A stretch of 64,000 nt of DNA from Polaromonas sp. JS666 (GCF_000013865.1 NC_007948.1:248001-312000), one strand, 5' to 3'; counted from the first letter of the stretch, positions 46,517-55,241 are shown. The notes: generated from the letters alone by a model not told the origin. Made by a program: numbers and translations.

Positions 46517-47247
46517 GCGGCGCAGTCCAGCAGGATTTTCGTCAGCGCATGCGGGTCGCTGATCATCGGGTCGTGGCCGGTCTGGATCTCGACGAATTTC
46601 GAGTTGGGCAGCCAGGCACCGTCCCAGAATTTCGGGTCCCTGGCGCGCAGGCGGCTGGGGTCAATCGTGGCCAGTGCCGGCTGGGTGCAGCTCACGTAGG
46701 TGCGCGGCACGGCAGCGACGCGCTGCATGTCGAAATTCAGCGGCGCCTGGTAGGTGTTGCCGGGGTGCGGTGTCTGGCGGCGCTTGACCCATTCGCGGTC
46801 GGCGTCATGCAGGCCAAACACCTCCGGGTCGGGCGGCGGAAAGCTGAATCGGGTCGAGGCCTGCGCCGCCGTCAGGCGCTGCTGCTGCGTGGCCGCTGAC
46901 TGCGTGCTGCTCCAGCTTTCGCCGGGCTTGGGCAGCACCGCATCGACATACACCAGATGCTTGATCCGCTTGGGCACGCGGTCGGCCACGGCCGTACCTA
47001 TCATCCCGGCGTAGGAGTGCACGGCCAGAATCACCTCGCTGAGTTCTTCCACCTCGATCGCGCTGATCACGTCGTCGATGTGGGTATCCAGGTTGATCGA
47101 CGGCGACAGCAGGTGGGCACGTTCCCCCAGCCCGGTCAGTGTCACTGGGTAGACCTTGTGGTGGTCGAGTTGCAGGGCCTGGGTAACGCGGCGCCAACAC
47201 CAGCCACCATGCCAGGCGCCGTGGACGAAGACAAAATTGTGGCTCAT
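46513..47247 (-). CDS. Alpha/beta hydrolase (salicylate/methyl-ester esterase-like)
   Basis: A 244-residue alpha/beta hydrolase. N-terminal FVFVHGAWHGGWCW contains the oxyanion region, the nucleophile elbow is VHSYAGM, the acid lies in the RDPKFWD region and the His in QTGHDPMIS. The pattern resembles plant-type methylesterases and bacterial homologues. A strong GAGGTGAT site precedes the ATG, which overlaps the stop of the CoA-transferase remnant (TGATG). Confidence 0.87.
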   Translation of the reverse strand: MSHNFVFVHGAWHGGWCWRRVTQALQLDHHKVYPVTLTGLGERAHLLSPSINLDTHIDDVISAIEVEELSEVILAVHSYAGMIGTAVADRVPKRIKHLVYVDAVLPKPGESWSSTQSAATQQQRLTAAQASTRFSFPPPDPEVFGLHDADREWVKRRQTPHPGNTYQAPLNFDMQRVAAVPRTYVSCTQPALATIDPSRLRARDPKFWDGAWLPNSKFVEIQTGHDPMISDPHALTKILLDCAA

Positions 47248-47519
47248 CAGATCACCTCGCTTCTTCCAAGTTCAGACAACTTTTCGTCGGAGTAGTTCAG
47301 CATACCGCTTAGCACGTCTTCCGTGTGCTGGCCCAGCAGCGGCACCAGCACCGCCCGGTTGCGCACGCGGTCCTGGTTTTTGGCGTAGCGCGGGTCGTTG
47401 GCCAGCATGGCGACCTGGGTGTCCAGCAGCGCCATGTCCACCTGCTGGCTGACATGGAACAGGCATTGGCGGCGGTTTGAGATAAGGGTGGAATCGTTGC
47501 TTAATGGCAACGATTCCAC
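47247..47519 (-). pseudogene. Shrunken CaiB/BaiF CoA-transferase remnant
   Basis: Only three pieces of the intact gene at 48375-49610 remain, joined in frame: QQVDMALLDTQVAMLAN, DPRYAKNQDRVRNRAVLVPLL and GQHTEDVLSGMLNYSD. About 60 and 125 residues are missing between them. The first 25 residues do not match. The N-terminal half, including the CoA-binding part and catalytic Asp, is gone, so it cannot be an enzyme. The two internal joins lie at short microhomologies (TGGCCAG and CAGCAGCGGC-like). Confidence 0.8.
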
Positions 47520-47522
47520 CCT
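47485..47522. repeat. Perfect 16-bp inverted repeat, 6-base loop
   Basis: Arms 47485-47500 and 47507-47522 around TTAATG, upstream of the CoA-transferase remnant and 150 bases before ompW. No T-run follows on either strand, so it is not a normal terminator. Confidence 0.75.
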
Positions 47523-47672
47523 GGCAAGGCCAGGATTATTTGATCTGCCTCAAGCATTGAACGCGCCGGCGGGGTGGATGACAGACGTTTGAGCCACATC
47601 AGCTTGCTTTCGAGGGTGAAAGCATTCAATAAGAGCCAGGGAATGTTCCCTGCTCTTCATTCGCTGCTCATC

Positions 47673-48272
47673 ATGAAAAAACAACTCGTCGCCGCCGCCG
47701 TTCTGTCCACCCTTTTGTCGGGTGCCGCTCTTGCACAGCAAGCCACGGAAGGCCCGTGGATGGTACGCGCCCGCGCCGTGCATCTGGACAGCTCCAATGG
47801 CGACAGCACCGGCCTGGGTCTCTCGGTGAACAACAAGTGGATGCCCGAAGTGGACGTCAGCTATTTCTTCAACAAGAACGTGGCGGTCGAGCTGGTCGTG
47901 ACGGTGCCGCAGAAGCACACGCTGCGCTCCAGCGCCCTTGGCGTTGATGTCGGCACGCTCAAGCACCTGCCGCCCACGCTGCTGGGCCAGTACCACTTCC
48001 CCATGAATGGCTTCAAGCCTTATGTCGGCGCCGGCATCAACTACACGCGTTTCAGCTCGGTGAACCTGCTTCCAGGCGTTGATATTGACCGCAACAGCTG
48101 GGGCCCGGCGCTGCAAGTCGGTGTGGACATTCCGCTCAGCGGCAATATGTACCTCAACTTCGACGTGAAGAAGGTTTACATCCGCACGGATGTGTCGCTC
48201 AATGGCAGGAACGTGGGCGAGTTCAAGGTTGACCCCCTGCTGGTGGGTGTTGGCTTGGGCTGGCGTTTCTAA
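47673..48272 (+). CDS. ompW: OmpW-family outer membrane protein
   Basis: A 199-residue OmpW-like eight-stranded beta-barrel with signal peptide (1-21, cleaved after ALA). Conserved stretches: MVRARAVHLDSSN, PEVDVSYFFNKNVAVELV, LPPTLLGQYHF, FKPYVGAGINYTRF and the terminal GVGLGWRF with the C-terminal Phe needed for barrel insertion. OmpW passes small hydrophobic compounds. ATG at 47673 gives the signal peptide. It lies between the intact CoA-transferase gene and its remnant, and a terminator follows. Confidence 0.93.
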   Translation: MKKQLVAAAVLSTLLSGAALAQQATEGPWMVRARAVHLDSSNGDSTGLGLSVNNKWMPEVDVSYFFNKNVAVELVVTVPQKHTLRSSALGVDVGTLKHLPPTLLGQYHFPMNGFKPYVGAGINYTRFSSVNLLPGVDIDRNSWGPALQVGVDIPLSGNMYLNFDVKKVYIRTDVSLNGRNVGEFKVDPLLVGVGLGWRF

Positions 48273-48293
48273 GTTCGGGTTTTTCTGGATATC

Positions 48294-48329
48294 AAGCCCT
48301 GCCGCGCAGCCGCGCGGCAGGGCTTTTTT
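48294..48329 (+). terminator. Terminator after ompW
   Basis: A 14-bp perfect stem (48294-48307 with 48312-48325), four-base loop, then T-run. Confidence 0.85.
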
Positions 48330-48374
48330 CATGGCGGCAAGCTCCGTCAGCTGCTGCCAGACACCAGCCCCCTG

Positions 48375-49610
48375 TCAGATCACCTGCTTGTTTTTCAGGT
48401 CGGACAGTTGGGCGTCCGAGTAGTTCAGCATACCGCGTAGCACGTCTTCCGTGTGCTGGCCCAGCAGCGGCGGCGGCAGGTCGCAACGCACCGGCGTCGC
48501 GCTGAGCTTGATGGGGCTGGACACCAGCCGCAGGTCTTGTTTGACGGGGTGTTGCCAGTGCGTGACCATCTGGCGCGCCTCGATCTGCGGGTCGGCAAAC
48601 ACCTCGGCCAGGTTGTTGATGGCGCCGCAGGGCACCTTGGCGGCTTCCAGCGCAGCCAGCCAGTCGGCCTTGGTGCGTGTTTTCAGGATGGCCTCCAGCA
48701 ACGGCACCAGCACCGCCCGGTTGCGCACGCGGTCCTGGTTTTTGGCGTAGCGCGGGTCACTGGCCAGTTCGGGGTGACCCGCCACCGCGCAAAACTTGGC
48801 GTACTGGCCATCGTTGCCCACGGCCAAAATCAGGTGATCCTTGTGGCCGTCGGCAGCCGGCGCCACCTCAAACACCTGGTAGGGCACGATGTTCTGGTGC
48901 GCATTGCCGGCGCGGCCCGGCGCCTTGCCGCTCACCAGGTAGTTGGCGCTCAGGTTGGCCAGCATGGCTACCTGGGTGTCGAGCAGCGCCATGTCGACCT
49001 GCTGGCCTTCGCCGGTTCTCTCGGCATGGCGGAGCGCGGCGAGGATGGCCACCGTGGCGTACATCCCGGTCATCAAATCGGCCACGGCCACGCCGACCTT
49101 TTGCGGGCCGCCGCCGATGTCATCGCGCTCGCCGGTTACGCTCATCAGGCCGCCCATGCCCTGGATGGCGTAATCGTAGCCGGCGCGCTCGGCATAGGGG
49201 CCGGTCTGGCCAAAGCCGGTGACCGAGCAGTACACCAGGCGCGGGTTGATGGCCTTGAGCGAGGCATAGTCCAGGCCGTAGCGCGCCATGTCGCCGACCT
49301 TGAAGTTCTCGACGAAGACGTCGCAATGCGCGGCCAGTTCGCGTATCAGCGCCTGTCCGGCCGGCCGGGCAATGTCGCAGGTCACCGAGCGCTTGTTGCG
49401 GTTGGTGCCCAGGTAGTAGGCGGCCTCCTGCGTCTCTGTGCCCTGGTCGTCCTTCAAAAACGGCGGACCCCAGGTTCGCGTGTCGTCGCCGGTGCCGGGA
49501 CGCTCGATCTTGATGACGTCGGCGCCCAGGTCGGCCAGCGTCTGGGTACACCAGGGGCCCGCGAGCACGCGGGAAAGGTCGAGAATGCGGATGCCGTCAA
49601 GTGAGTTCAT
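48375..49610 (-). CDS. CaiB/BaiF family CoA-transferase (type III)
   Basis: A 411-residue family III CoA-transferase. N-terminal GIRILDLSRVLAGPWCTQTLADLGADVIKIE is diagnostic. The catalytic Asp is in the YDYAIQGMGGLMS region as GYDYAIQG. It moves CoA between carboxylic acids (for example carnitine, formyl-CoA or succinyl donors); specificity unknown. The ATG at 49610 begins the homologous region. The divergent LysR gene may regulate it. A decayed second copy lies at 47247-47519. Confidence 0.9.
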   Translation of the reverse strand: MNSLDGIRILDLSRVLAGPWCTQTLADLGADVIKIERPGTGDDTRTWGPPFLKDDQGTETQEAAYYLGTNRNKRSVTCDIARPAGQALIRELAAHCDVFVENFKVGDMARYGLDYASLKAINPRLVYCSVTGFGQTGPYAERAGYDYAIQGMGGLMSVTGERDDIGGGPQKVGVAVADLMTGMYATVAILAALRHAERTGEGQQVDMALLDTQVAMLANLSANYLVSGKAPGRAGNAHQNIVPYQVFEVAPAADGHKDHLILAVGNDGQYAKFCAVAGHPELASDPRYAKNQDRVRNRAVLVPLLEAILKTRTKADWLAALEAAKVPCGAINNLAEVFADPQIEARQMVTHWQHPVKQDLRLVSSPIKLSATPVRCDLPPPLLGQHTEDVLRGMLNYSDAQLSDLKNKQVI

Positions 49611-49819
49611 CCTGCTATTTTGCCTTGATGAAGGCTGACGAGCCCACACCCAAACCCTCTCCCAGCGGGAGAGGGAGAAAGTCGCCTGCTCAGTTCAACG
49701 GAGGAAGCGCTTTTTGGCTGTTACTCCTTCTCCCTTTGGGAGAAGGTTGGGATGAGGGTTGCCAGCGAGAGTAGTAGTATGCTTCTTCTCCTCCCGAATG
49801 CTCCAACACCCTACTATCC

Positions 49820-50701
49820 GTGCGATTCGACCTCACCACGCTAAGGCTCTTTGTCAGCGCGATCGAGCACGGCAGCATCGCAAGGGCCGCAGAGTGCGAG
49901 CACATCGTCGCTTCGGCGGCGAGCAAACGCATCGGTGACCTCGAGACCGGGCTCGGAGTCGCGCTACTCGTACGCCAGCACGCGGGAGTCGTCCCGACCG
50001 TGGCGGGCGAAGCGCTCGCCCGCCACGCGCGCGAGGTCATCAAGACGCTCGACCGAATTCCCGGGGCGGTCAGCACGCTTGCCGCGGACGATCAGCCCGA
50101 TATCCGGGTGTTGGCAAATCAGACCGGCGTCGTCGTTGTGGCCGCGGACCTCGCGAGTCACCTCGCGCGGCGGCCCGGGGTGAAGATTCGTCTCGGGGAA
50201 GGCCAGAGCCTGCCTATCATCGAAAGCGTCGCGCAAGGCAGCGCCGACATAGGCATCATCGGCCACTTTCAGCCCACCGACCGGCTGCACGTCGTTCCCT
50301 ATCGCAGCATTCCTCTCATGCTGGTCATGCCAGCGGCGCATCCGCTGGCCGGCCGCGGGGCGCTCTCATTCGCGGACGCGCTCGAGTTCGATCTGATCAC
50401 GCTGATGCAAGGCACCGCCATCCGCGGCTGGGCCCTGGCAGCAGCAGCCCGCATCGCGCGCAAGCCGAAATTCACCATGCAGGTGCAGAGTTACGAGGCG
50501 ATCCGCGCGATGGTGCAGGCGGGTCTCGGGATCGCGGTCATGCCCGCGGCCAACATTTTGCCGTACGAGGATCTCCTGCAGGTGCGCGCGCTGCCGCTCA
50601 CCGACGATTGGGCGCGCATGCAGCTCTACCTGGTGTGCGACCGGGGTGCGGCCGGCATTCCTGCGATCGAGGAGCTGCTGGCGCATCTCGCCGCGGCTTG
50701 A
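49820..50701 (+). CDS. LysR-family transcriptional regulator
   Basis: A 293-residue LysR regulator. The N-terminal winged helix (residues 1-60) reads LTTLRLFVSAIEHGSIARAAE, with the usual SAASKRIGDLE recognition helix, and the effector domain (about 90-290) is a periplasmic-binding-protein-like fold. Start is GTG at 49820. It diverges from the CoA-transferase gene and precedes an aldolase and a Bug-type binding protein, so it could control either side; the divergent arrangement favours the CoA-transferase. Confidence 0.9.
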   Translation: MRFDLTTLRLFVSAIEHGSIARAAECEHIVASAASKRIGDLETGLGVALLVRQHAGVVPTVAGEALARHAREVIKTLDRIPGAVSTLAADDQPDIRVLANQTGVVVVAADLASHLARRPGVKIRLGEGQSLPIIESVAQGSADIGIIGHFQPTDRLHVVPYRSIPLMLVMPAAHPLAGRGALSFADALEFDLITLMQGTAIRGWALAAAARIARKPKFTMQVQSYEAIRAMVQAGLGIAVMPAANILPYEDLLQVRALPLTDDWARMQLYLVCDRGAAGIPAIEELLAHLAAA

Positions 50702-50770
50702 GCCTTCACGGCCGGCGATGGCAAGCGTTCCGAAAGATCATTTGCGAACGAAGCCGGATGGGTCCAAGCT

Positions 50771-50825
50771 AAGAGCCTGTTCGCGATTTATTTGGGGACC
50801 TCAAATAAATCGCGAACAGGCTCTT
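50771..50825. repeat. Perfect 24-bp inverted repeat, 7-base loop
   Basis: Arms 50771-50794 and 50802-50825 are exact inverted copies around GGGACCT. No T-run on either strand. It could be two abutting ends of a deleted insertion sequence or a cruciform-forming site. Confidence 0.85.
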
Positions 50826-51000
50826 GGACATAGTGCCGTTAACCCCGAGCGCAGCGATGCTCACCCTCATGCGTGTTGTGGCGGCCCTGGCGATCGTCGC
50901 CGTCGCTGAGCGACGGACCTCGCGCAGCCGGGATGTTCGCGTTCGTCCGGTCGGGGCCGGGTGAGCTGAATACGGGGTCTGCCAGAGAAAGGAGTCACCA

Positions 51001-51783
51001 GTGAACGAGATCGTAGCCCGGCCGAAATCCGAGTACGACGCGAAGTTTCGCGCCGATCTGGACAAATTCGTGCAGGTGAGCGGCTGGACGCTGCAGCAGA
51101 AGGTGGCGCTCGCGTGCCGCATTCTTGATCGCGATGGGCACGAATCCGCGCTCGCGGGCCAGGTTTCGACGCGCGGGGAGAAGCCCGGCACCTACTGGAC
51201 GCTGCGCTTCGGGCTTGGCTTCGACGAGGCCCGCGAGAGCAACATCCTGCTGATCGACGACGACTTGAACGTCCTCGCGGGCGAGGGCATGGCCAACCCC
51301 GCGAATCGATTCCATCTGTGGATCTATCGCGCCCGTCCCGAGACCCACGCGATCGTGCACACCCATCCGCCGTACGCCTCGGCGCTGTCGATGATCGCGG
51401 AGGAACTCATCGTGTCGCACATGGACACCTGCGTGCTCTACGAGAATTGCGCTTATCTGCCCGAGTGGCCGGGCGTGCCGATCGGTGACGAGGAGGGCGA
51501 GATAATTTCGGCCGCGCTGGGCGACAAGCAGGCGGTGCTGCTCGCGCACCACGGCCTGCTGACCGCGGCGAAGACGATCGAGGAGGCGGCGGTGCTCGCG
51601 TTCTACGTGGAGCGCGCGGCCAAGCTGCAACTCATGGCGCGCGCGGTGGGGCCGATCAGGCGGGTGAAGCCGGAACTCGCGCGCGAGGCCCGTAGCTATC
51701 GCGGCAGTCCCAAGTACATCGCTGCGACCTTCAATTACCTCGCGCGTCGCGTGCTGCGCGAGGCGCCGGACTGCCTGACATGA
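51001..51783 (+). CDS. Class II aldolase/adducin family protein
   Basis: A 260-residue class II aldolase. The metal-binding pattern is visible: IVHTHPPYASALS (HTH) and a later LLAHHGLLTA, with Glu between in the ENCAYLPEW region. Such enzymes cleave or epimerise sugar phosphates (fuculose-1-P, ribulose-5-P) or act on hydroxy acids. Start is GTG at 51001 after AAAGGAG. Downstream lies a Bug-family binding protein, a common pairing in Burkholderiales for organic-acid uptake and breakdown. Confidence 0.88.
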   Translation: MNEIVARPKSEYDAKFRADLDKFVQVSGWTLQQKVALACRILDRDGHESALAGQVSTRGEKPGTYWTLRFGLGFDEARESNILLIDDDLNVLAGEGMANPANRFHLWIYRARPETHAIVHTHPPYASALSMIAEELIVSHMDTCVLYENCAYLPEWPGVPIGDEEGEIISAALGDKQAVLLAHHGLLTAAKTIEEAAVLAFYVERAAKLQLMARAVGPIRRVKPELAREARSYRGSPKYIAATFNYLARRVLREAPDCLT

Positions 51784-51786
51784 ACC

Positions 51787-51868
51787 ACCCCCGAAGCGCC
51801 TTCGGTGCCTCCCCCTCGAGGGGGCGACACCAGCGGACCGGCAAAGCCGGATCCGCGGTGTCCGCTTG
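51787..51868 (+). repeat. Stop-adjacent GC-rich repeat, copy 13 (variant)
   Basis: Begins ACCCCCG about three bases after the aldolase stop; carries GGACCGGC-AAA-GCCGGATCC, an extended form of the common hairpin. Confidence 0.65.
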
Positions 51869-51901
51869 AAGCGCTCGTTTGACTCCAACCAAGGAACGAA
51901 A

Positions 51902-52873
51902 ATGAAACCCCTTACAACCCATCGAATTTGCGCGGCCCTGCTTGCGCTTGCGGCCGCGACGGCGTTGGCGCAAAGCTACCCGAACAGGGCGATTCGCATC
52001 GTCGTGCCGTACCCGCCGGGCGGCGGCGCCGACATCACCGCGCGGCCGATCGCCCAGATGCTCAGCGAACGCTGGGGCCAACCGGTCGTCATCGAGAACC
52101 ACGGCGGGGCGAGCGGCATGATAGGCGCGGACATCGTCGCCAAGGCGCCGCCCGACGGCTACACCATCATGGTCAGCGCCTCGGCGGAAGTCGCTCTCAA
52201 TGTCGCGCTCTTCCCGAAGATGGCGTATGACCCGGTCAGGGACTTCGCGCCGATCACGCTGGCGACGGTGACCCCGATGGCGCTCGTCGTGCATCCTTCG
52301 GTGCCCATCACCTCGTTGAAGGAATACATTGCGCTCGCAAAAGCGAAGCCCGGATCGATGAAGTTCGGTTCGGTCGGCGCCGGTACCCCCCACCACTTCG
52401 CCGGCGAGTGGCTGAAGATGCTGACCCAGACCGATATCGTGCACGTGCCGTACAAGGGCTCCGGCCCGTTGATCATCGATCTGCTCGGCGGGCATTCACC
52501 CAGCGGGTTCGCTACGCTGCTGCCGGCGATGCAGCATGTCAAGAGCGGCAAGCTGCGCGCGCTGGCGGTGACGACGCAAAAGCGCGTGCCGCAGCTGCCG
52601 GACGTGCCGGCGCTCGCCGAGACGCTGCCCGGATTCGACATCACCCAGTGGAACGCCGTGTGGGCGCCGGCCGCGACGCCGAAAGACGTGCTTGACAAGC
52701 TGAGCGCGGAAATCGCGCGCATCGTGCAGTCGCCCGACTACAAGGCGCGCATGGCGGAGCAGGGCAGCGAGGCCATCGGCAATTCGCCATCAGAACTGGC
52801 GGCCTTTCAGAAGGCGGAAATCGACAAGTACCGCAAGATCGCGCAGCAGGCGAACATGAAGGCCGACCAGTAA
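51902..52873 (+). CDS. Tripartite tricarboxylate transporter substrate-binding protein (Bug family)
   Basis: A 323-residue periplasmic Bug/TctC-type binding protein. Signal peptide 1-23 (cleaved after LAQ), then the hallmark YPNRAIRIVVPYPPGGGADITARPIAQ and the ligand loop GSVGAGTPHHFAGEW. No TctA/TctB permease is nearby, as is usual for the many orphan Bug proteins of Burkholderiales. Ligand is likely a carboxylate. Confidence 0.9.
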   Translation: MKPLTTHRICAALLALAAATALAQSYPNRAIRIVVPYPPGGGADITARPIAQMLSERWGQPVVIENHGGASGMIGADIVAKAPPDGYTIMVSASAEVALNVALFPKMAYDPVRDFAPITLATVTPMALVVHPSVPITSLKEYIALAKAKPGSMKFGSVGAGTPHHFAGEWLKMLTQTDIVHVPYKGSGPLIIDLLGGHSPSGFATLLPAMQHVKSGKLRALAVTTQKRVPQLPDVPALAETLPGFDITQWNAVWAPAATPKDVLDKLSAEIARIVQSPDYKARMAEQGSEAIGNSPSELAAFQKAEIDKYRKIAQQANMKADQ

Positions 52874-52961
52874 AGGACAGAGGAAGGAACGCTCACTCCA
52901 TGCGCGCCCCTCATGCTGGGCGCTAGAGACAATACGGTTCAGTTAAGCCCTTGCCCCTGGT

Positions 52962-53042
52962 TTGTCATCCAGGACCCCGGATCAAGTCCGGGGCAGGCCC
53001 GATCCGGGGTCCATGGATTGCGGGTCGGGCCCGCAATGACAA
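52962..53042. repeat. REP-like palindromic element
   Basis: An outer stem TTGTCAT/ATGACAA encloses two hairpins: GGACCCCGGATC/GATCCGGGGTCC (12 bp, perfect) and ATTGCGGG/CCCGCAAT. This architecture is like REP elements common in alpha- and betaproteobacteria. It is unlike the GC-rich repeat found elsewhere in the window. Confidence 0.65.
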
Positions 53043-53133
53043 GTCAAGGTGTTGGTCATTCCGATTCAGGGTGAATAACTTGACTGAACAGTATTGGCGC
53101 CAGAGAGCAACCGTAACTTCAAAGGAGAACGCC

Positions 53134-53934
53134 ATGCGAACGATTCATTGGCTGATGACCGGGATACTTGGGCTGGTGCTGGCGGGCTGTGCGGGCATCA
53201 GTACCGCCCCCACAGCGCAAGCGCGACAGGCTTTGGCTCCGACCGGCAAGCTTCGCGTTGGGCTCTTGCTTGGCAGCCCCACACACGTGATCAAGGATGC
53301 CGTGTCGGGTGAGATGAAAGGGGTGGGATTTGACCTCGGAAAAGAGTTGGCCCGGCGCATGGGGGTTCCGTTTGATCCGATCATTTACCCGTCGATCCCG
53401 GCCCTTCTCGACAGCGGAAAAGCCGGCCATTGGGACGTCACATTCATCGGGGTCACGCCCGGGCGCGCGAAGGATTTCGATTTCGCCCCGACGCACCTGG
53501 AAGTCGAATTCGGCTACCTCGTCCCCGGCGGTTCTTCCATCTCAACCATGGCTGATGTGGATCGCCCCGGCGTTCGAGTGGCCTTGCAGGAGAGGTCCGG
53601 CCCGGATGTCTTCTTTTCACCGCTGCTAAAAAATACCGTGCTGGTCCGGGCATCAAGCAATCCTGGCACATTGGATCTGCTGAAATCCGGGAGGGCAGAC
53701 GTCATGGGCAGCATCAAGCCCATCCTGTTCGAATTGTCGAAGGAGTTGCCTGGTTCCCGGGTTCTCGACGGTCGGCCTGGCATCGATCCGCACGCCATGG
53801 CGATGCCGAAGGGACGGGACCCCGGCGTGACCTATGCGCGCAAATTCATTGAGAACGCAAAGTCAGAGGGGCTGGTCAAGGCGGCGATCGAGAGGGTCGG
53901 AATGCGCGGCGCCCTTGTGAGCACCACGCAATAA
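53134..53934 (+). CDS. Extracellular solute-binding lipoprotein (family 3-like)
   Basis: A 266-residue periplasmic binding lipoprotein. Lipobox LVLAGC (Cys near residue 20), then a family 3 type fold: LRVGLLLGSPTHV, MKGVGFDLGKELARRMGVPFD, WDVTFIGVTPGRAKDFDFAP. These usually bind amino acids or small organic anions. No permease or ATPase gene is adjacent, so it is an orphan. AAAGGAG precedes the ATG. Confidence 0.85.
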   Translation: MRTIHWLMTGILGLVLAGCAGISTAPTAQARQALAPTGKLRVGLLLGSPTHVIKDAVSGEMKGVGFDLGKELARRMGVPFDPIIYPSIPALLDSGKAGHWDVTFIGVTPGRAKDFDFAPTHLEVEFGYLVPGGSSISTMADVDRPGVRVALQERSGPDVFFSPLLKNTVLVRASSNPGTLDLLKSGRADVMGSIKPILFELSKELPGSRVLDGRPGIDPHAMAMPKGRDPGVTYARKFIENAKSEGLVKAAIERVGMRGALVSTTQ

Positions 53935-54119
53935 CGCAGAACCGGCCGGAGCCTCGCGTGGCGCGGGGGAAAACTGGTGGAGCGACCGGATGCGGGTGCT
54001 CGACTGAGGCGACACCGGCCGTCGTGGAGCAGGGCAGCGAAGGCAGCCTGTCAGATGAGCGTGGTCGGCGCTTGAAGTGCTGGGGAGCCTTGTGTTCGGG
54101 TCGTGTTCGGATGAAAATA

Positions 54120-54132
54120 TATACACTGTATA
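54120..54132. promoter_or_regulatory. Probable TetR operator
   Basis: TATACA-C-TGTATA, a perfect 6+1+6 palindrome, 15 bases before the start of the DHFR-like gene and overlapping a possible -10 box. The second gene of this operon encodes a TetR regulator, so autoregulation is likely. Confidence 0.55.
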
Positions 54133-54147
54133 AATAATGAGCATCCA

Positions 54148-54684
54148 ATGATCACCACACATGTATTCATCGCCATCAGTTTGGATGGCTTCATCGCTCG
54201 GCCCGATGGCGACATCGGCTGGCTTCTGCAGCGCGATGACCCAACCGAGGATCACGGCTACTCAGATTTCATCGCCGACAAAGACATGATCGTGATGGGT
54301 CGGGGGAGCTATGAAAAGGTTGTGACCTTCGACAAGTGGCCCTACGACCGACCCATCCTCGTGCTGTCTAAACAACTTGCCGGCACGCTGGTGCCCGAGG
54401 CGCTGAAAGGAAAGGTCCGCTTCTCCAATCTCGCGCCAAAGGACGCGTTGGAGGAACTGACTCGGCAAAACGTGCACCGGGTTTATGTCGATGGCGGGCG
54501 GCTGGTGCAGTCGTTCCTGCGCGATGGGCTGATCAATGACATGGTAATTACAACTGTTCCTGTTCTGATTGGGTCTGGACGGCCGCTGTTTGGGCCACTG
54601 CCGCAGGACATTGATCTGGCACTGGTATCTAGCCGCAGCTTCCCTTCAGGTCTGGTGCAATCCACCTATCGGCTGGTCCCATGA
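54148..54684 (+). CDS. Dihydrofolate reductase family protein (RibD C-terminal-like)
   Basis: A 178-residue protein of the DHFR/RibD-C fold: VFIAISLDGFIARPDGDIGWL at the N-terminus, MIVMGRGSYEKVVTFDKWPY in the NADPH region, VYVDGGRLVQSFL, and GSGRPLFGPL. These are NADPH-dependent reductases of uncertain substrate, not true folate enzymes in most cases. It overlaps the TetR gene by four bases. GC is visibly lower than in neighbouring operons, a hint of transfer. Confidence 0.87.
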   Translation: MITTHVFIAISLDGFIARPDGDIGWLLQRDDPTEDHGYSDFIADKDMIVMGRGSYEKVVTFDKWPYDRPILVLSKQLAGTLVPEALKGKVRFSNLAPKDALEELTRQNVHRVYVDGGRLVQSFLRDGLINDMVITTVPVLIGSGRPLFGPLPQDIDLALVSSRSFPSGLVQSTYRLVP

Positions 54685-55241
54685 CCCGACCGCGTGGTCG
54701 TCCAGCCCGAGGGAAGGGAGTGGAGCGCGACGACATCCTGACCGCCGCGCTGACTCTGTTGGATGAAGGTGGGGGGCAAGGGTTGACAATGCGCGCGCTT
54801 GCCACTCGGCTGGGCGTCACTCCGATGAGTCTTTATCACCACGTGGAAGATCGCACCGGGTTGCTGCGGGCGCTATCGGACCGGGTGTATGCCGAGGTGC
54901 TGGAGACAACAGGCAGGCCAGCAGACCATCGGGCGGAAATTCGGGCGATTCTGACCCGCTATCACAACGCCGTCGGGAGGCATCCGCAGCTAACGCTGGC
55001 TATCTTTGCCGAACCGGAGGCGTTTGCCGGGGTGAGCCGCCAGATCACCGACCGCCTGACCTCGCTGCTGGCAGAGATCACGGCCGAGCACATCCTTTGG
55101 CGCGACGTTCTGGTTGACCATGCACATGGCAGTGGTCTGGCCCTCACCACGGCCCGAGGTGATCAGAAGCAGGCCGAATCCGTGCGAGAACAATATCAGC
55201 ATGCGCTGGATCGCTTGCTAGACCAATTGGTGGAACCCTGA
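54681..55241 (+). CDS. TetR-family transcriptional regulator
   Basis: A 186-residue TetR regulator of the TetR_C class. The N-terminal DNA-binding domain (about 15-60) has ILTAALTLLDEGGGQGLTMRAL and the recognition helix GVTPMSLYHHVEDR; the rest is ligand-binding. It is the second gene of a two-gene operon and likely represses it through the palindrome at 54120-54132. Confidence 0.88.
   Translation: MTRPRGRPARGKGVERDDILTAALTLLDEGGGQGLTMRALATRLGVTPMSLYHHVEDRTGLLRALSDRVYAEVLETTGRPADHRAEIRAILTRYHNAVGRHPQLTLAIFAEPEAFAGVSRQITDRLTSLLAEITAEHILWRDVLVDHAHGSGLALTTARGDQKQAESVREQYQHALDRLLDQLVEP

Noticed and set aside
48453..49604. A 383-codon plus-strand frame opposite the CoA-transferase
   Set aside because: Shadow of a clear family III CoA-transferase on the other strand.
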